DNA of 64,000 nt from a bacterium F11 (lineage in GTDB: Bacteria > Elusimicrobiota > Elusimicrobia > F11): contig MSYE01000204.1 of NCBI GenBank assembly GCA_002176905.1, positions 1 through 64,000 of the forward strand, written 5' to 3'. Made by a program: the position numbers and the translations under genes. How positions within the stretch are numbered: position 1 is the stretch's first letter; each line of letters opens with the position of its first letter. Of the stretch, positions 23,392-32,700 are shown one piece after another. Under the pieces are notes generated by a model, which was given only the letters and a program-made list of their open reading frames with translations, was not told the DNA's origin and did not search any database.

Positions 23392-23985
23392 TTAAAAATC
23401 GAATCCGTTCCAGCCGTCGGCCTTGAAAAATATTAATCCAGTTATCCCATTTTTTAATAAAACATTCCTTAGATCATTTCTGATTAAGATTAACCGCAAC
23501 CTTTGTCTTGCACGAAAAATCTTTTTTTCTTGATCAATGGCTTTATGGTTAAGCACCATTTTCTGAATTGATTTAATTTGACTCTTATTTAACCGATTTA
23601 TCCGATATTTTGATTTATCAAGATCAATGGCATCTTCCGATCCAATGAGATTAAATACTGAATATTCACTTGAAACTACTTTTTCTTCCTGATCGACTAA
23701 CTGAATGGGCAAAAATTCGGCATATCCTTCTACATGAGGAGCAATAAGATCGCGTGCCTTTTTTGAAACGATTGCTATCCCTAAAATATTTGGTTGAAAA
23801 TCGCTTAACCGTCGACTCGTTGGGAAATTCTTTGAGAATTTTGCCAGAGAACCAGGTTTGAAACGTTTAGCAAGTGATTTGGCCTGGTGGAGTTCATAAT
23901 CTGAGATTGCTGGACAATCTAAATAGTCGACCATCCCCAACCCTTTTGTGCTGTTATCTTGAATGAGTACAAAAAACTCTTTCAT
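23392..23985 (-). CDS. Imm11-like (DUF1629) immunity-type protein
   Basis: A 197-residue soluble protein. The second half matches Imm11/DUF1629 proteins: VFNLIGSEDAIDLDKSKYRI, a middle helix ending in MVLNHKAID, KKIFRARQRLRLILIRNDLR and the terminal ITGLIFFKADGWNGFDF. Relatives are encoded next to polymorphic toxins and protect against them. No toxin gene lies nearby, so this would be an orphan immunity gene, a common kind of integron cassette cargo. The cognate toxin cannot be inferred. It sits between two attC-like sites, with a GGAAAAAT ribosome site before the ATG. Confidence 0.75.
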   Translation of the reverse strand: MKEFFVLIQDNSTKGLGMVDYLDCPAISDYELHQAKSLAKRFKPGSLAKFSKNFPTSRRLSDFQPNILGIAIVSKKARDLIAPHVEGYAEFLPIQLVDQEEKVVSSEYSVFNLIGSEDAIDLDKSKYRINRLNKSQIKSIQKMVLNHKAIDQEKKIFRARQRLRLILIRNDLRNVLLKNGITGLIFFKADGWNGFDF

Positions 23986-24022
23986 ATTTTTCCAATAAAA
24001 CTAATCTATTATGCCACTTGCG

Positions 24023-24086
24023 GGCTAACGACAAAAATAACCGGTGAAATTCGCAGAATTTCATACGGTTCATTGATTTGTTAGCC
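24023..24086 (-). other. attC-like integron recombination site
   Basis: 64 bp from GGCTAAC (24023-24029) to GTTAGCC (24080-24086). The two halves fold together: GGCTAACGACAAAAATAACC and the reverse complement of the other end, GGCTAACAAATCAATGAACC, align with unpaired bases and then share TGAAATTC at the hairpin tip. The TAA stop of the gene at 24081 lies inside the right-hand core box, a classic cassette arrangement. This is the clearest short attC-like site in the window. Confidence 0.85.
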
Positions 24087-24611
24087 AGAAAAAATACATT
24101 CTTTCTCTGTCAATTCAGCAGCCTCAGTCAATTCATCAAGAATTTCTTGGAATTTCCCAGGGTTGAGATAAGAGTAGTCTCCAACAATATCCCCGATTTC
24201 GTATATAATCTCACCTCTACATAATAGGAAAGTGTTCTTGCTTATTTTTCTAGCAAAGAGCCCGCTCTTAAATATTGGATCTTTAGGAACATGTTTTGGT
24301 TTTAGAGAGAATTTAAATCTACGAATACTAAATATATTTTTAATCCTCAGTGAACGCCTATAATCGCTTGAAAAATTAAATTCTCTTCCTTTATATTTCC
24401 CTGAGAATTTAATATTTCCCATAAACCAATGATATTGGACTATTTCAGCACCTACCAATTTAGCTAGTGGTTCAAGCTTTGATCTTAAATTCAGGCCATA
24501 ACCTTTTCTCGAATAACCTAAAAGTAAAACGATACCAATTAAGGAGAAGAAGCCAATAATTTCGTATTTATAGTTAACAATTTCAGTTAGGATTTCATTA
24601 ATTAAGAACAT
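24081..24611 (-). CDS. Single-helix membrane protein, cassette-borne
   Basis: 176 residues starting MFLINEILTEIVNYKYEIIG, with AGGAGATTTA upstream; a longer frame runs into the attC-like site and is rejected. One membrane helix at about residues 18-37 (GFFSLIGIVLLLGY) is followed by a basic domain (GKYKGREFNFSSDYRRSLRI, KFSLKPKHVPKDPIFKSGLF) and an acidic C-terminal helix (FQEILDELTEAAELTEKE). No family is recognised. Its stop lies within the core box of the next attC-like site, so it behaves as a single-gene cassette. Confidence 0.7.
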   Translation of the reverse strand: MFLINEILTEIVNYKYEIIGFFSLIGIVLLLGYSRKGYGLNLRSKLEPLAKLVGAEIVQYHWFMGNIKFSGKYKGREFNFSSDYRRSLRIKNIFSIRRFKFSLKPKHVPKDPIFKSGLFARKISKNTFLLCRGEIIYEIGDIVGDYSYLNPGKFQEILDELTEAAELTEKECIFSG

Positions 24612-24628
24612 TAAATCTCCTATCTTCT

Positions 24629-24726
24629 GGCTAACGCCTTGGATGAGCCGCGTGACAGACACCTTCTTTTTTATTAACAAAGTAAACTTTCCACTTAATC
24701 ACGACGGCTCCATCCTTTTGTTATAC
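24629..24726 (-). other. attC-like integron recombination site, long form
   Basis: 98 bp from GGCTAAC (24629-24635) to GTTATAC (24720-24726). GCCTTGGATGAGCCGCGTGA near the left box pairs imperfectly with TCACGACGGCTCCATCC near the right box, and the middle is AT-rich. It is about 80 percent identical to the interrupted site at 21555-23363 over the shared arms, as expected for sibling sites in a resident cassette array. The right box lies 21 bp after the stop of the PAN-like gene. Confidence 0.82.
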
Positions 24727-24747
24727 GGCGCCAAATAACTTGGTGCC
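24727..24747 (-). terminator. Hairpin directly after the PAN-like gene stop
   Basis: GGCGCCAA and TTGGTGCC form an 8-bp stem with one mismatch, placed exactly between the TAG stop of the gene at 24748 and the attC core box. It lacks a strong U-run, so a factor-independent terminator is uncertain. It may be part of the cassette end. Confidence 0.35.
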
Positions 24748-25431
24748 CTATCTAGTGAGTAACAAACAATTTTCTTCAAAAGATTGCATTCTCCAGCCCA
24801 AACAAGATTTATCTTTGTGGCAAGAAAGATTGCATTCCTTATCATTACTTACCTTGACTCGACGCAGCTCTTTTCTGGCACTCTTTTTCTTAATTTCTAT
24901 TTTCGGCTTTTTACACCCAGAAAGAATCCTGTATTTCTTAGCTTTCTCAGGATATTCCAAATATTCACCGCGGTGTAAGCCAATATTTAAGATGTCACTC
25001 TTGTAAAATCCAAACGAATCCGTTTTTAAAGCCCCCTTGTCTGGAAAGCAAGATACTACTGTTGACACCCAAGAATTCTCAACTTTGCATTCAATCCTAA
25101 GATTTTCACCTACACCCCGGCTTCTTGAGCCTTGATCAAGCTCAAAGAAACATTGGTATTTATCATCTGAGAATTTATAACCTTTCTTTAGAATTTCATT
25201 AAAGTTCTTTCTTTTCATTAAATTGTTTAACTCAATATCCTTAGAGGTTGTAAAAACTAAATCTTTCCCATTGTCTGCTAAATTAACTTCCCATTCCAAA
25301 AGGGATTCACTTGCCTTAATATTATCCATAGCAACACTCGCCGCGTTAATATTGCCCGAACCCAATATGAGTGCGATATTTAAAATGAGAATGTAAAAAC
25401 CTTTATATGAAGTCAATGGACTATTAATCAT
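24748..25431 (-). CDS. Secreted protein with C-terminal PAN/Apple-like domain
   Basis: 227 residues starting MINSPLTSYKGFYILILNIA, preceded by AAGGAG; the longer frame extends into the attC-like site. The signal peptide ends near NINAAS. The middle is beta-rich with paired Cys (KYQCFFELD, RIECKVEN). The end (SNDKECNLSCHKDKSCLGWR, then ENCLLLTR) has the Cys spacing of a PAN/Apple domain, usually a disulfide-stabilised binding module. The mature protein is probably periplasmic or extracellular. It is enclosed by attC-like sites at 24629-24726 and 25448-25541. Confidence 0.65.
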   Translation of the reverse strand: MINSPLTSYKGFYILILNIALILGSGNINAASVAMDNIKASESLLEWEVNLADNGKDLVFTTSKDIELNNLMKRKNFNEILKKGYKFSDDKYQCFFELDQGSRSRGVGENLRIECKVENSWVSTVVSCFPDKGALKTDSFGFYKSDILNIGLHRGEYLEYPEKAKKYRILSGCKKPKIEIKKKSARKELRRVKVSNDKECNLSCHKDKSCLGWRMQSFEENCLLLTR

Positions 25432-25447
25432 GAAAAACTCCTTAGCC

Positions 25448-25541
25448 GTATAACGACAGAAATGAACCGCGGGGCCTACCACCTTCTGAGAATTGCGACC
25501 CCATGCCCCTTAAACCCGTCGGTTCCATTGAATTGTTGTAC
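25448..25541 (-). other. attC-like integron recombination site
   Basis: 94 bp from GTATAAC (25448-25454) to GTTGTAC (25535-25541). The arm GACAGAAATGAACCGCGGGG pairs imperfectly with the reverse complement of the other arm, AATTCAATGGAACCGACGGG. On the gene strand the site begins ACAACAATTCAATGGAACCG, very close to the R-L box order of textbook attC sites. The inner box lies 17 bp before the start of the PAN-like gene. Confidence 0.8.
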
Positions 25542-25609
25542 CGCTGATTTCTCTTAATGCTGTGTCCAATCATGGCTCTACGTTTCAAAAAGTATTGCTT
25601 AAAGGACGA

Positions 25610-25634
25610 GGCTAGTTAGCGAACTAATTAAGCC
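25610..25634 (-). terminator. Hairpin downstream of the DUF2007 gene
   Basis: GGCTAGTTAG and CTAATTAAGCC form a 10-bp stem with a bulge around a CGAA loop, 13 bp after the stop of the DUF2007 gene. It could terminate or stabilise that transcript. No U-run follows on the gene strand. It contains a GCTAAC motif, but the distance to the next box is too great for an attC site. Confidence 0.35.
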
Positions 25635-25647
25635 TGTCAATTACCAA

Positions 25648-26040
25648 TTAACCATCGCCTTTGCCGAAACCACCCTTTGAACTGAGTAGCCCTCTAGCAA
25701 CAATTGCAACAGGGAGAGAGATGATAGCTAACAATAAAATGGTTGCCTTTTTTCTCCAACTGCGAATCTTTCCAAGAAAATGAAAGGGCGTTAAATCACC
25801 TACAGGTCTGTCAAAGTGGTCAAGTTTCCCCTGCTCCTTTAACAATTTTCGTGCGGTTTTTAACTGGTGATTGGGGACGACAACTTTAACCCCTCCAATG
25901 GCAAAGTTGTAGAAAGGATGCATTCGGCTAATATTTTCATCGAAAAGGTGAGCCTCAATGCCATGTGATTCCAGGAAACCCTTCACTATTCCAGCTTGAA
26001 TATAATTGGCTGATATATAAACGACATTCTTATCACTCAA
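25648..26040 (-). CDS. DUF2007 domain membrane protein
   Basis: 130 residues starting at TTG with GGAGCAACCAT upstream. Residues about 1-75 are a DUF2007 domain (VVYISANYIQAGIVKGFLES, HGIEAHLFDENISRMHPFYN, GGVKVVVPNHQLKTARKLLK), a ferredoxin-like fold annotated as a putative signal-transducing domain. A membrane helix follows at about 97-116. No ligand is known. It is the most upstream gene of the attC-bounded series, with a weak attC-like or attI-like palindrome 29 bp before its start. Confidence 0.75.
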   Translation of the reverse strand: MSDKNVVYISANYIQAGIVKGFLESHGIEAHLFDENISRMHPFYNFAIGGVKVVVPNHQLKTARKLLKEQGKLDHFDRPVGDLTPFHFLGKIRSWRKKATILLLAIISLPVAIVARGLLSSKGGFGKGDG

Positions 26041-26068
26041 ATGGTTGCTCCAAATTAAGACCTATGCG

Positions 26069-26125
26069 GTACAACATATTACTCTACGGCAATTCTGCGC
26101 GTAGATCCGTCAGTAAATGTTTAAC
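26069..26125 (-). other. Weak attC-like palindrome at the array's upstream edge
   Basis: GTACAAC (26069-26075) and GTTTAAC (26119-26125) bound a 57-bp imperfect palindrome: GTACAACATATTACT aligns with GTTAAACATTTACT from the other strand, and CTACG pairs with CGTAG at the tip. The right box departs from consensus. It could be the attC of a lost cassette or a relic attI. The following bases to 26360 hold no gene that I can support. Confidence 0.4.
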
Positions 26126-26360
26126 ATTTGATCAGCCATTCTGCCAGGGGAAGGTTGAGAAAAGCGTTAAGGCTGTTGGATTTGTGAAATATTTGAGTGG
26201 GGATATCGAGGGAATTCGCGGTATATCCTCAGGTAGATATCCGAATGATGGCGGGTCAAATTGGGAATGTTTAGGAGGGGGTTGGATCCAATGATGGATT
26301 GATTGACCCGAGAAGATGAAATGGCTCAAGGGGTAAGAATGAGCGTCGGGTTGGAAGGGG

Positions 26361-26708
26361 CTACCGGACAACGATGAGTTTTCCGGTGGTTTTTTGGCCT
26401 TGGCCGATGACACGGAACAAATAAACGCCGGAGGTAACGTCTTGGCCAGAAGCGTTTCTTACATTCCAAGTGTGGATGCCAGCCCCTTGTGGAATAGGGA
26501 TATCAATAACTTTTTCCCCTTCAATGGTATATATCTTGATGCTGCCTTCACCGGGAAGTTCTTTAAAGGTGATCTCAGTGTGATTTTTGTTCGGAACAAA
26601 AGGAACGGGAAACGCGTATGGCTTAGCAAGCGTCACGCAAGATAGCGTGAGAATGATATAGATAACGAGAAAAACACGCAACAAGGGATTTGATTGACCA
26701 TTGACCAT
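26361..26708 (-). CDS. Stand-alone sorting-domain protein
   Basis: About 115 residues starting MVNGQSNPLLRVFLVIYIIL. A signal peptide ending near VTLAKP is followed almost directly by a complete FlgD-like/type IX-style C-terminal domain: YAFPVPFVPNKNHTEITFKE, IKIYTIEGEKVIDIPI, HTWNVRNASG, TSGVYLFRVIGQG and terminal GKLIVVR. Normally this domain ends a large cargo protein. The start codon lies inside the arm of a 38-bp inverted repeat and has no ribosome site, so expression is uncertain. It lies 80 bp after the giant gene, whose product ends in the same kind of domain, so it may be a duplicated tail, a truncated cargo gene or a decoy. Confidence 0.55.
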   Translation of the reverse strand: MVNGQSNPLLRVFLVIYIILTLSCVTLAKPYAFPVPFVPNKNHTEITFKELPGEGSIKIYTIEGEKVIDIPIPQGAGIHTWNVRNASGQDVTSGVYLFRVIGQGQKTTGKLIVVR

Positions 26709-26777
26709 TGACAATTGACCATTAAGGAAGTTATTAATGACTTCCTTAATGGTCAATGGTAAATAGTCAATGGTCAA
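26694..26777. repeat. 38-bp inverted repeat with 8-nt loop
   Basis: The arms 26694-26731 and 26740-26777 match at 35 of 38 positions around the loop TATTAATG. They are built from tandem TTGACCA-type heptamers (TTGACCATTGACCATTGAC) followed by ATTAAGGAAGT. The hairpin lies 11 bp after the giant gene stop and overlaps the start of the sorting-domain gene. It may terminate or protect the 27.6-kb transcript, or be a small repeat element. Confidence 0.85.
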
Positions 26778-26788
26778 TCGTCTCATTG

Positions 26789-29700
26789 TTATCTCACTAT
26801 TACTATCTTTCCGGTTTTTTTGTTTCCGCTGGATTCGATTCGGTACAAGTATACATCTGCGCCAAGTTTCTCTCCACTGTTGTTGGTGACATTCCATGGC
26901 AATGGGTCTGGGTGACCAGGTGAGAAAATTATCTCTTTGACCAGCTCACCGGTCACGGTATAGATTTGGATATGCCCCACATCCGGGAGATTTTTAAATT
27001 TGATCCCTTCGTGATGTTGAGACGCCACCCAAGGGACAGGATAGGCGTAACTGCCAGAGACATCATTTGATGGTGCTCCCATGAGCGCGTAAAGACCCAA
27101 TTGATACACCTGGGCACGGATGCGATGGGTTTGTTTGTCAATTTCAAAATTGGGAACGCGGATCCAGAGTTGTGCGTCTTCATCAAATCGGTAAAGCCCG
27201 AGCGTGGCCACCCGAATTTGCACATTGACCGGCGCGTACCCATCAATATGAATGTCTGAATTTTCCTCTGCCGTGGGAGAGGGAATATTATCAATATATC
27301 CATCATCATCTTCATCCAAATAAGGAAGGGAGATCCACGCGCCAGCAGCACTTAAACTTCCGTCGGTTTGCGCATGATGGGTATCAAAATGGCCCAAGAA
27401 CCGTTGCGAAAGAGGTGTGGCCAAATCTCCGCCCAATGTCATTTGTCGTTCGGTGGCCGTGTTCCGATCATTGGGATCAAATCCTGAAGGGAATTCAACA
27501 GGATCGGTCTCCACTCCAAAGGAACCCTTTTTGGTTACGGCATTGGCGGAAATTTCAATTTCCATGGGCATGGGAGAGCCGCCTTCTTGAATAACAAATA
27601 TATTTTTAACTGAAGGATCAAAGAAGGTACGGAAGTAATAGTAATAATCCTCTCTCATGGAGTTACCCGCAATATCTTTTAACTGCTGATTGATGAGAAC
27701 CTGATAGACAAAGCCCGCTTCCAAACCCGGTTGTGGGAAACTCACATCAACACGCCGATGCTCATTGTCATAACTGAGGACAGCCTCAACAGGAGAGGAA
27801 TCGACAAGTTCTTGGCTTAGGTTATTCTGAATGGGTCGAATGAGAACGGATTCGTTGTGAAGGGTGGTTGGCTCCAGATTCTTAGAGAAGATGAGATGAA
27901 GGACGTTTACTTCCGGAGCCCACGGAATACCCGACTCGTATGAGACATCCAAATTGGGTTGGGGTCCTTGGCTTGGAACCCGTTGGGCCAGAACTTCTCC
28001 CTCTTCAAGAATCATCTGTCCCAATTGGGATAAGGGTCTTGCCCCATGATTAACACCAGCTCCATCTTGGGCCAAAGCGATGATCTCTGGCGGCGTGATA
28101 TCCCGGAAGAGAGGATAAGGACCCAAATAGAAAGGCTCTTGGCGTGGCGTGTCTTGGTTGTTGTAACTCTTCACATGGAAATACCATGTTGTGTACTCCG
28201 CCACATAAGTCGGAGAGGTGTGATAGACCTTGTGGGGATCATCCCATACGGCTTCTGTTCCCTGAAAATCATAAACGGACTCCGTGGTAAATTTCACCCG
28301 ATAATAGGCCAATGTTCCTTCTCCAAAATGAGGAATCCTCTCGGCATCATGCTGAAACACAAACTTAATAGCAGAGGAGGTCACGTTGACTTGATGAGAA
28401 GTGGAAATCACAACAGGCGCAAGGGCTCCGGTCCAAGCTGAGGAACTCGAGGAGAGAAGACTATAACCGTGTTCCCCTTTGGCCCGCACTTTTCGGCTCA
28501 CCGATGTGTTGGCCGTGGGAATGTCACGCTCATACAACTGGACAAAGGTGCGTGAGCTTTGGGGAACACTGTGGCTTCTTGTGGCGATCGGAATGTCATA
28601 TTGATCCCCGCCCATCAAATCAAATCCGGTTTCCTTGGTGGCGTTGTCTTTCCATGTCCACAGAATGGTGGACTCTGAAACACCTTCTCCTCTTAATTCG
28701 GTTGGTGGTGGCGTTGCAATGGTAAGCGTTGAACCTTCGACGGAAGGATCGGTTTCAACCCCTGCCCCGTTTCTGGCTTTAATCGCGTAAGAATACACAG
28801 CGCCTTCTTCCAAATTGGTGTGGGTCACCCCATCTTTCATCCAATCCTCGCTGATGTGCCATTGCGCTTGATTGGTGGTTCCGCCTTTGAGATCCACGTA
28901 AAGATTCCCTTCCACCCAGAAAATGGCGTATTCGGTGTTATCCGGATTGCCATTGGGATCAATATCCACTTTCACATAAACATTGTGATTTCGGGCCGGA
29001 GAAAATCCCGACTCAATTGTCGGTTCCCCAGGAATTTTTGCCCATGTCCATGCCTCAATTTCCTCTGAGGCATCACCCGGTGTATCATTATCAGAGGAAC
29101 GGGCGTTCACACGCACTTTCAGTTTGGTGTTGGGACCCAATCCCCGAACAGTATCGGTGCTAAGAGATCCATCTGCGAGATATTGAAATTCACTTTCTTC
29201 TCCATTAAATTCTTGAATCCCGATAAGATCATAGCTTTCGATAATGGGTTTGATCTGAAGGGAAAGAATGTCGGAAGGAGCCCCTTCTTCCGCTGGAATC
29301 GCAAACCCCGCTGCCCGCAAATAATATTGATAGGTATCCCCTGGTTTTAAATCACCCACTTTATCCCAAGTAAATGTAATGGAATCTGTTGAAAACAAGG
29401 TGGCTTCAAATCGTTCCACACGTGAGGGCGAACTGATGGCCACATCGTTATCATGACGAATCTCTGTGGTGCCCTCAATAAAATCTTCGTTCTCATCCAC
29501 AATGGGGGTAAGAAAATGGATCCCGTTGTTGTTGGCCGGAACCGAAGAATAATAAGAAAGGAAATCAGCATCTGTTTCTTTTTTCACGTACATCCGGTAA
29601 CGAATATCTTCTCCGTACCGATTGTCGTCATTCCAATGAAATTGGACATAATCCTGATCCACAACCACGGCTTGCAGATCTGGTTCCATGGGAGGTGTTT

Positions 29701-32700
29701 TGTTGGGGGCGGACTCTTCTGATAGCTCGGTTTCTTCGCCTGCGTGATTTTTGGCTTTGACTTGGTAAATACTATTGGTCCAAGGAGCGAGCCCTTTGTG
29801 TATGGCCCGCAGGGTTCCGGTACTGGTCTGATTGATATCCTCTGACCATTCGGCCTCGGTGAACCAAACCGGGTCTTCTGAGAGGTTCCCGTCCCCATCT
29901 CCCGCCAAATATTGACCTTCATCCTTATTATATATGGCGTAGAGAGTGGTATCGAGCGGATTGCCGTCCCCCCCTCCCAGGGTCACAACCGCATAATAGC
30001 CAAGTTCTTGGCTCCATTTTCCAACCCAACTGGGTTGGGTGGGTTTCTTGGCCAGGGTTACCACTTCCTCTGTTTGCGCAGGAAGAGAATCAACGCCCGC
30101 TTTGTTCTTTGCAACAATCTCAACAAAATACGTTGTGTTGGGATTGAGACCTTTCACGCGGGTTGATGTGTGTACAACCAATCCGCTGCTTTGGACCTCA
30201 CTCTCTGTTGATCCCCGCGGGTAGGCCTTAACATAAAATTCTGTCCAATCTGGATTGCCATTTCTCTCCCATGTCACTGTAATGGCATCGGTTTCAACCA
30301 CAAGAGGAGGAACATGGATCGGAGTGGTCGCCAATGTGACAGTTGAACCCATTGGAACCAATTCCGAATTTCCTAACGCACCGAGCGATCTACCTTTAAA
30401 ATCATACGTTGTGTTATATTCAAGATTTTCAAATGTGAAGGTGGACTTGGTTATCTGTGTGGATTCATCCACGGTTTGGAAATTGTCACTGGAGATATGA
30501 ATATCATAAATAACCCGATCTGGATTTCCGCCCTTCCCCCATGTCATTTTGATCAAGTTGGGACCGATCTCAGGGAACCGATAGGGAGGTTGGGGTTCTT
30601 GAATGGTTGTGTCCCCTCTTCCATAATCCGCGGGATCGGTTGGGATCCCAACATGATTGAGCGCCCGCACTTGGAAATAATAAGAGGTATCTGCCATTAA
30701 GCCATAAAGCCGTCCCACGATTTCAGGATCTTCATCACTTTTAATGGTCACTGTCACATTTTCTGGCCTCATTTGGAGATCCGAACTTGTGGAGGCCCAA
30801 AATTCATAAACCGTTCCTGACGGATTGTTTCCTCTCGTCCAACTGGCGGTGGCCGAAGTTTGATACACCACCAAGTCATTGTTGATAACAGGAATCTCCG
30901 CTAAGGTTGCTGCAGTGGTAGAGGTAAAGAGACTTTGTTTTCCTGTTTGACTTCGGGCTCGAACACCAAACGTATAGGTGGTATTGGCCAAGAGCGGTTG
31001 AGAGATCAAAGGTGGCTCAAAAATGACAGTGGTGCTTGTCCCCACACCATAAGAAAGGCTATCCAAATCAAGGTCATCCAAATCGCTCTGGTCTCCCTGG
31101 TAATCAAACACGTCGAATTGGGTTCCTTCTGGATAAAAATCATCTTTCCACCCCATCTTAATCCAGTTGTCATTCAATACCACCAGATCAATCTCTGGAT
31201 CAACCAACAAGTCTTTTGTGTAGCCTGTCCCAACAAAATCAATCCACGCGGTGTCAATGTTGTTTTTGTTGAGGGCCCGAATAGAGAAAGAATAGGTGGT
31301 CCCCACCTGCAACCGTTGAAGCGTACCAGAGGACACATTGAAACCGGCTTCTTGAAGTACGTCATCACCAGGAGGATCAATCGAAATGGCCTTCATTTGA
31401 TAACGGGTATACTCAGAGTTGTCTTCCGTATCCCAATTTAGGGTGGCAGAGGTGACCTCTACTTTGAAATCGCGTGCCCGGGGAGGAGCGGCCCGTGTCC
31501 AGGTTGACACTTTCAGTTCCTCTGTTTTGTTTAATGCGCGATCAGAAACAACCAAACAAATTGAGGTGGTGGAGTTGGCAATATTTCGGCCGCTAAAAAT
31601 GTTTTCTTGTGTCATGGTCACGGTTTTTGAAGACGCCAACCATTCGTTCGGATCATCACAGTTGAAATGGTACCGCCACAGACCCGATCCCTCATCGGTC
31701 ATTCCTTTTACTTTCCAGGTGACACTGGTGATGTGAAGGTCTATATCCAGATTATCGATTGTGGGAGGAGAGGGTTGGGGTGGCGCTGCATCCACAATAA
31801 ATCCATACGGTTCGGTCCCCACCCCGAAAGTGTAAGGTTGTCCCCCCACCTCTTCTGAGTTAAAGGACCGGAAGTGGAAATAATAAGTGTCTCCCCGTGT
31901 GGGAATGGTGGAATAGGCTTTATCAAAGCGTGTTCCCAGGGATTCAATCTTATCTGCGGTGGTGGTGGCGTGGGTATCAACAAGAACTTTGTAATACGCC
32001 ACCCGGTTTCCTGTTTTGGTATCAATAAACCGAAATTCGGTTCCAAGGGGATAATAAATTTCCATGGGAGTTGTGTTTTCATCAAGCGCAATGTTGTCTT
32101 TGGGGGAAGCAGCCAAAGTAACAGCACTTGTGGTAAGAGAAACACCCGGTGTTTCAATACCTTCCTGATTGGTGACCTTGATGTGAGCCGTGTAGCGCTT
32201 GTTTTCAACCAACGGCCAAGGGGTGGTGAAAGTGGGATCTCTTAGCAAATTGGAATTCGGAGTGGCTGCTCCATCAAAGGTCAAATAATAAACAAATCCG
32301 GTTCCTTCCACGTTCAGGTTTTCGAAGTGACCAGAAGAGGTTACGGTCATGCTGGTTTGCCACACATCCACAAACGACATGGTATCGGGTTCGGCTTGCA
32401 GGGTAATACTCGAAACCACGTCAGGACCAGCTGGATCACCCACACTGGGTTTTAAATACGCTTTCATGGTGTAGGTTGTGTTAGGCATGAGCGAGTGGGA
32501 AGAATATTTCACAAGACCGCTCTCTGGTTGCGGCATCCAAATGGTGGTTCCCTCTTCCAACGGTGTTACCAACTGAAATCCATAAGGATCAATGGCGTCC
32601 TTGAAATTCTCACCGGTGACAATGTCTTGGATCCAGGTGATGCTGGTGCTGCTCACCGAAACAACATGAACAACAGGAGTACTTTCTGTAACACCAAACA

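Noticed and set aside
26041..26360. An integron integrase or attI next to the first cassette
   Set aside because: No tyrosine recombinase motif appears in any frame of the gap or beyond; only a weak palindrome is present.
26132..26413. 93-codon minus-strand ORF right of the weak attC-like site
   Set aside because: It overlaps the sorting-domain gene end in another frame, has no ribosome site and has a proline/serine-rich shadow-like composition.
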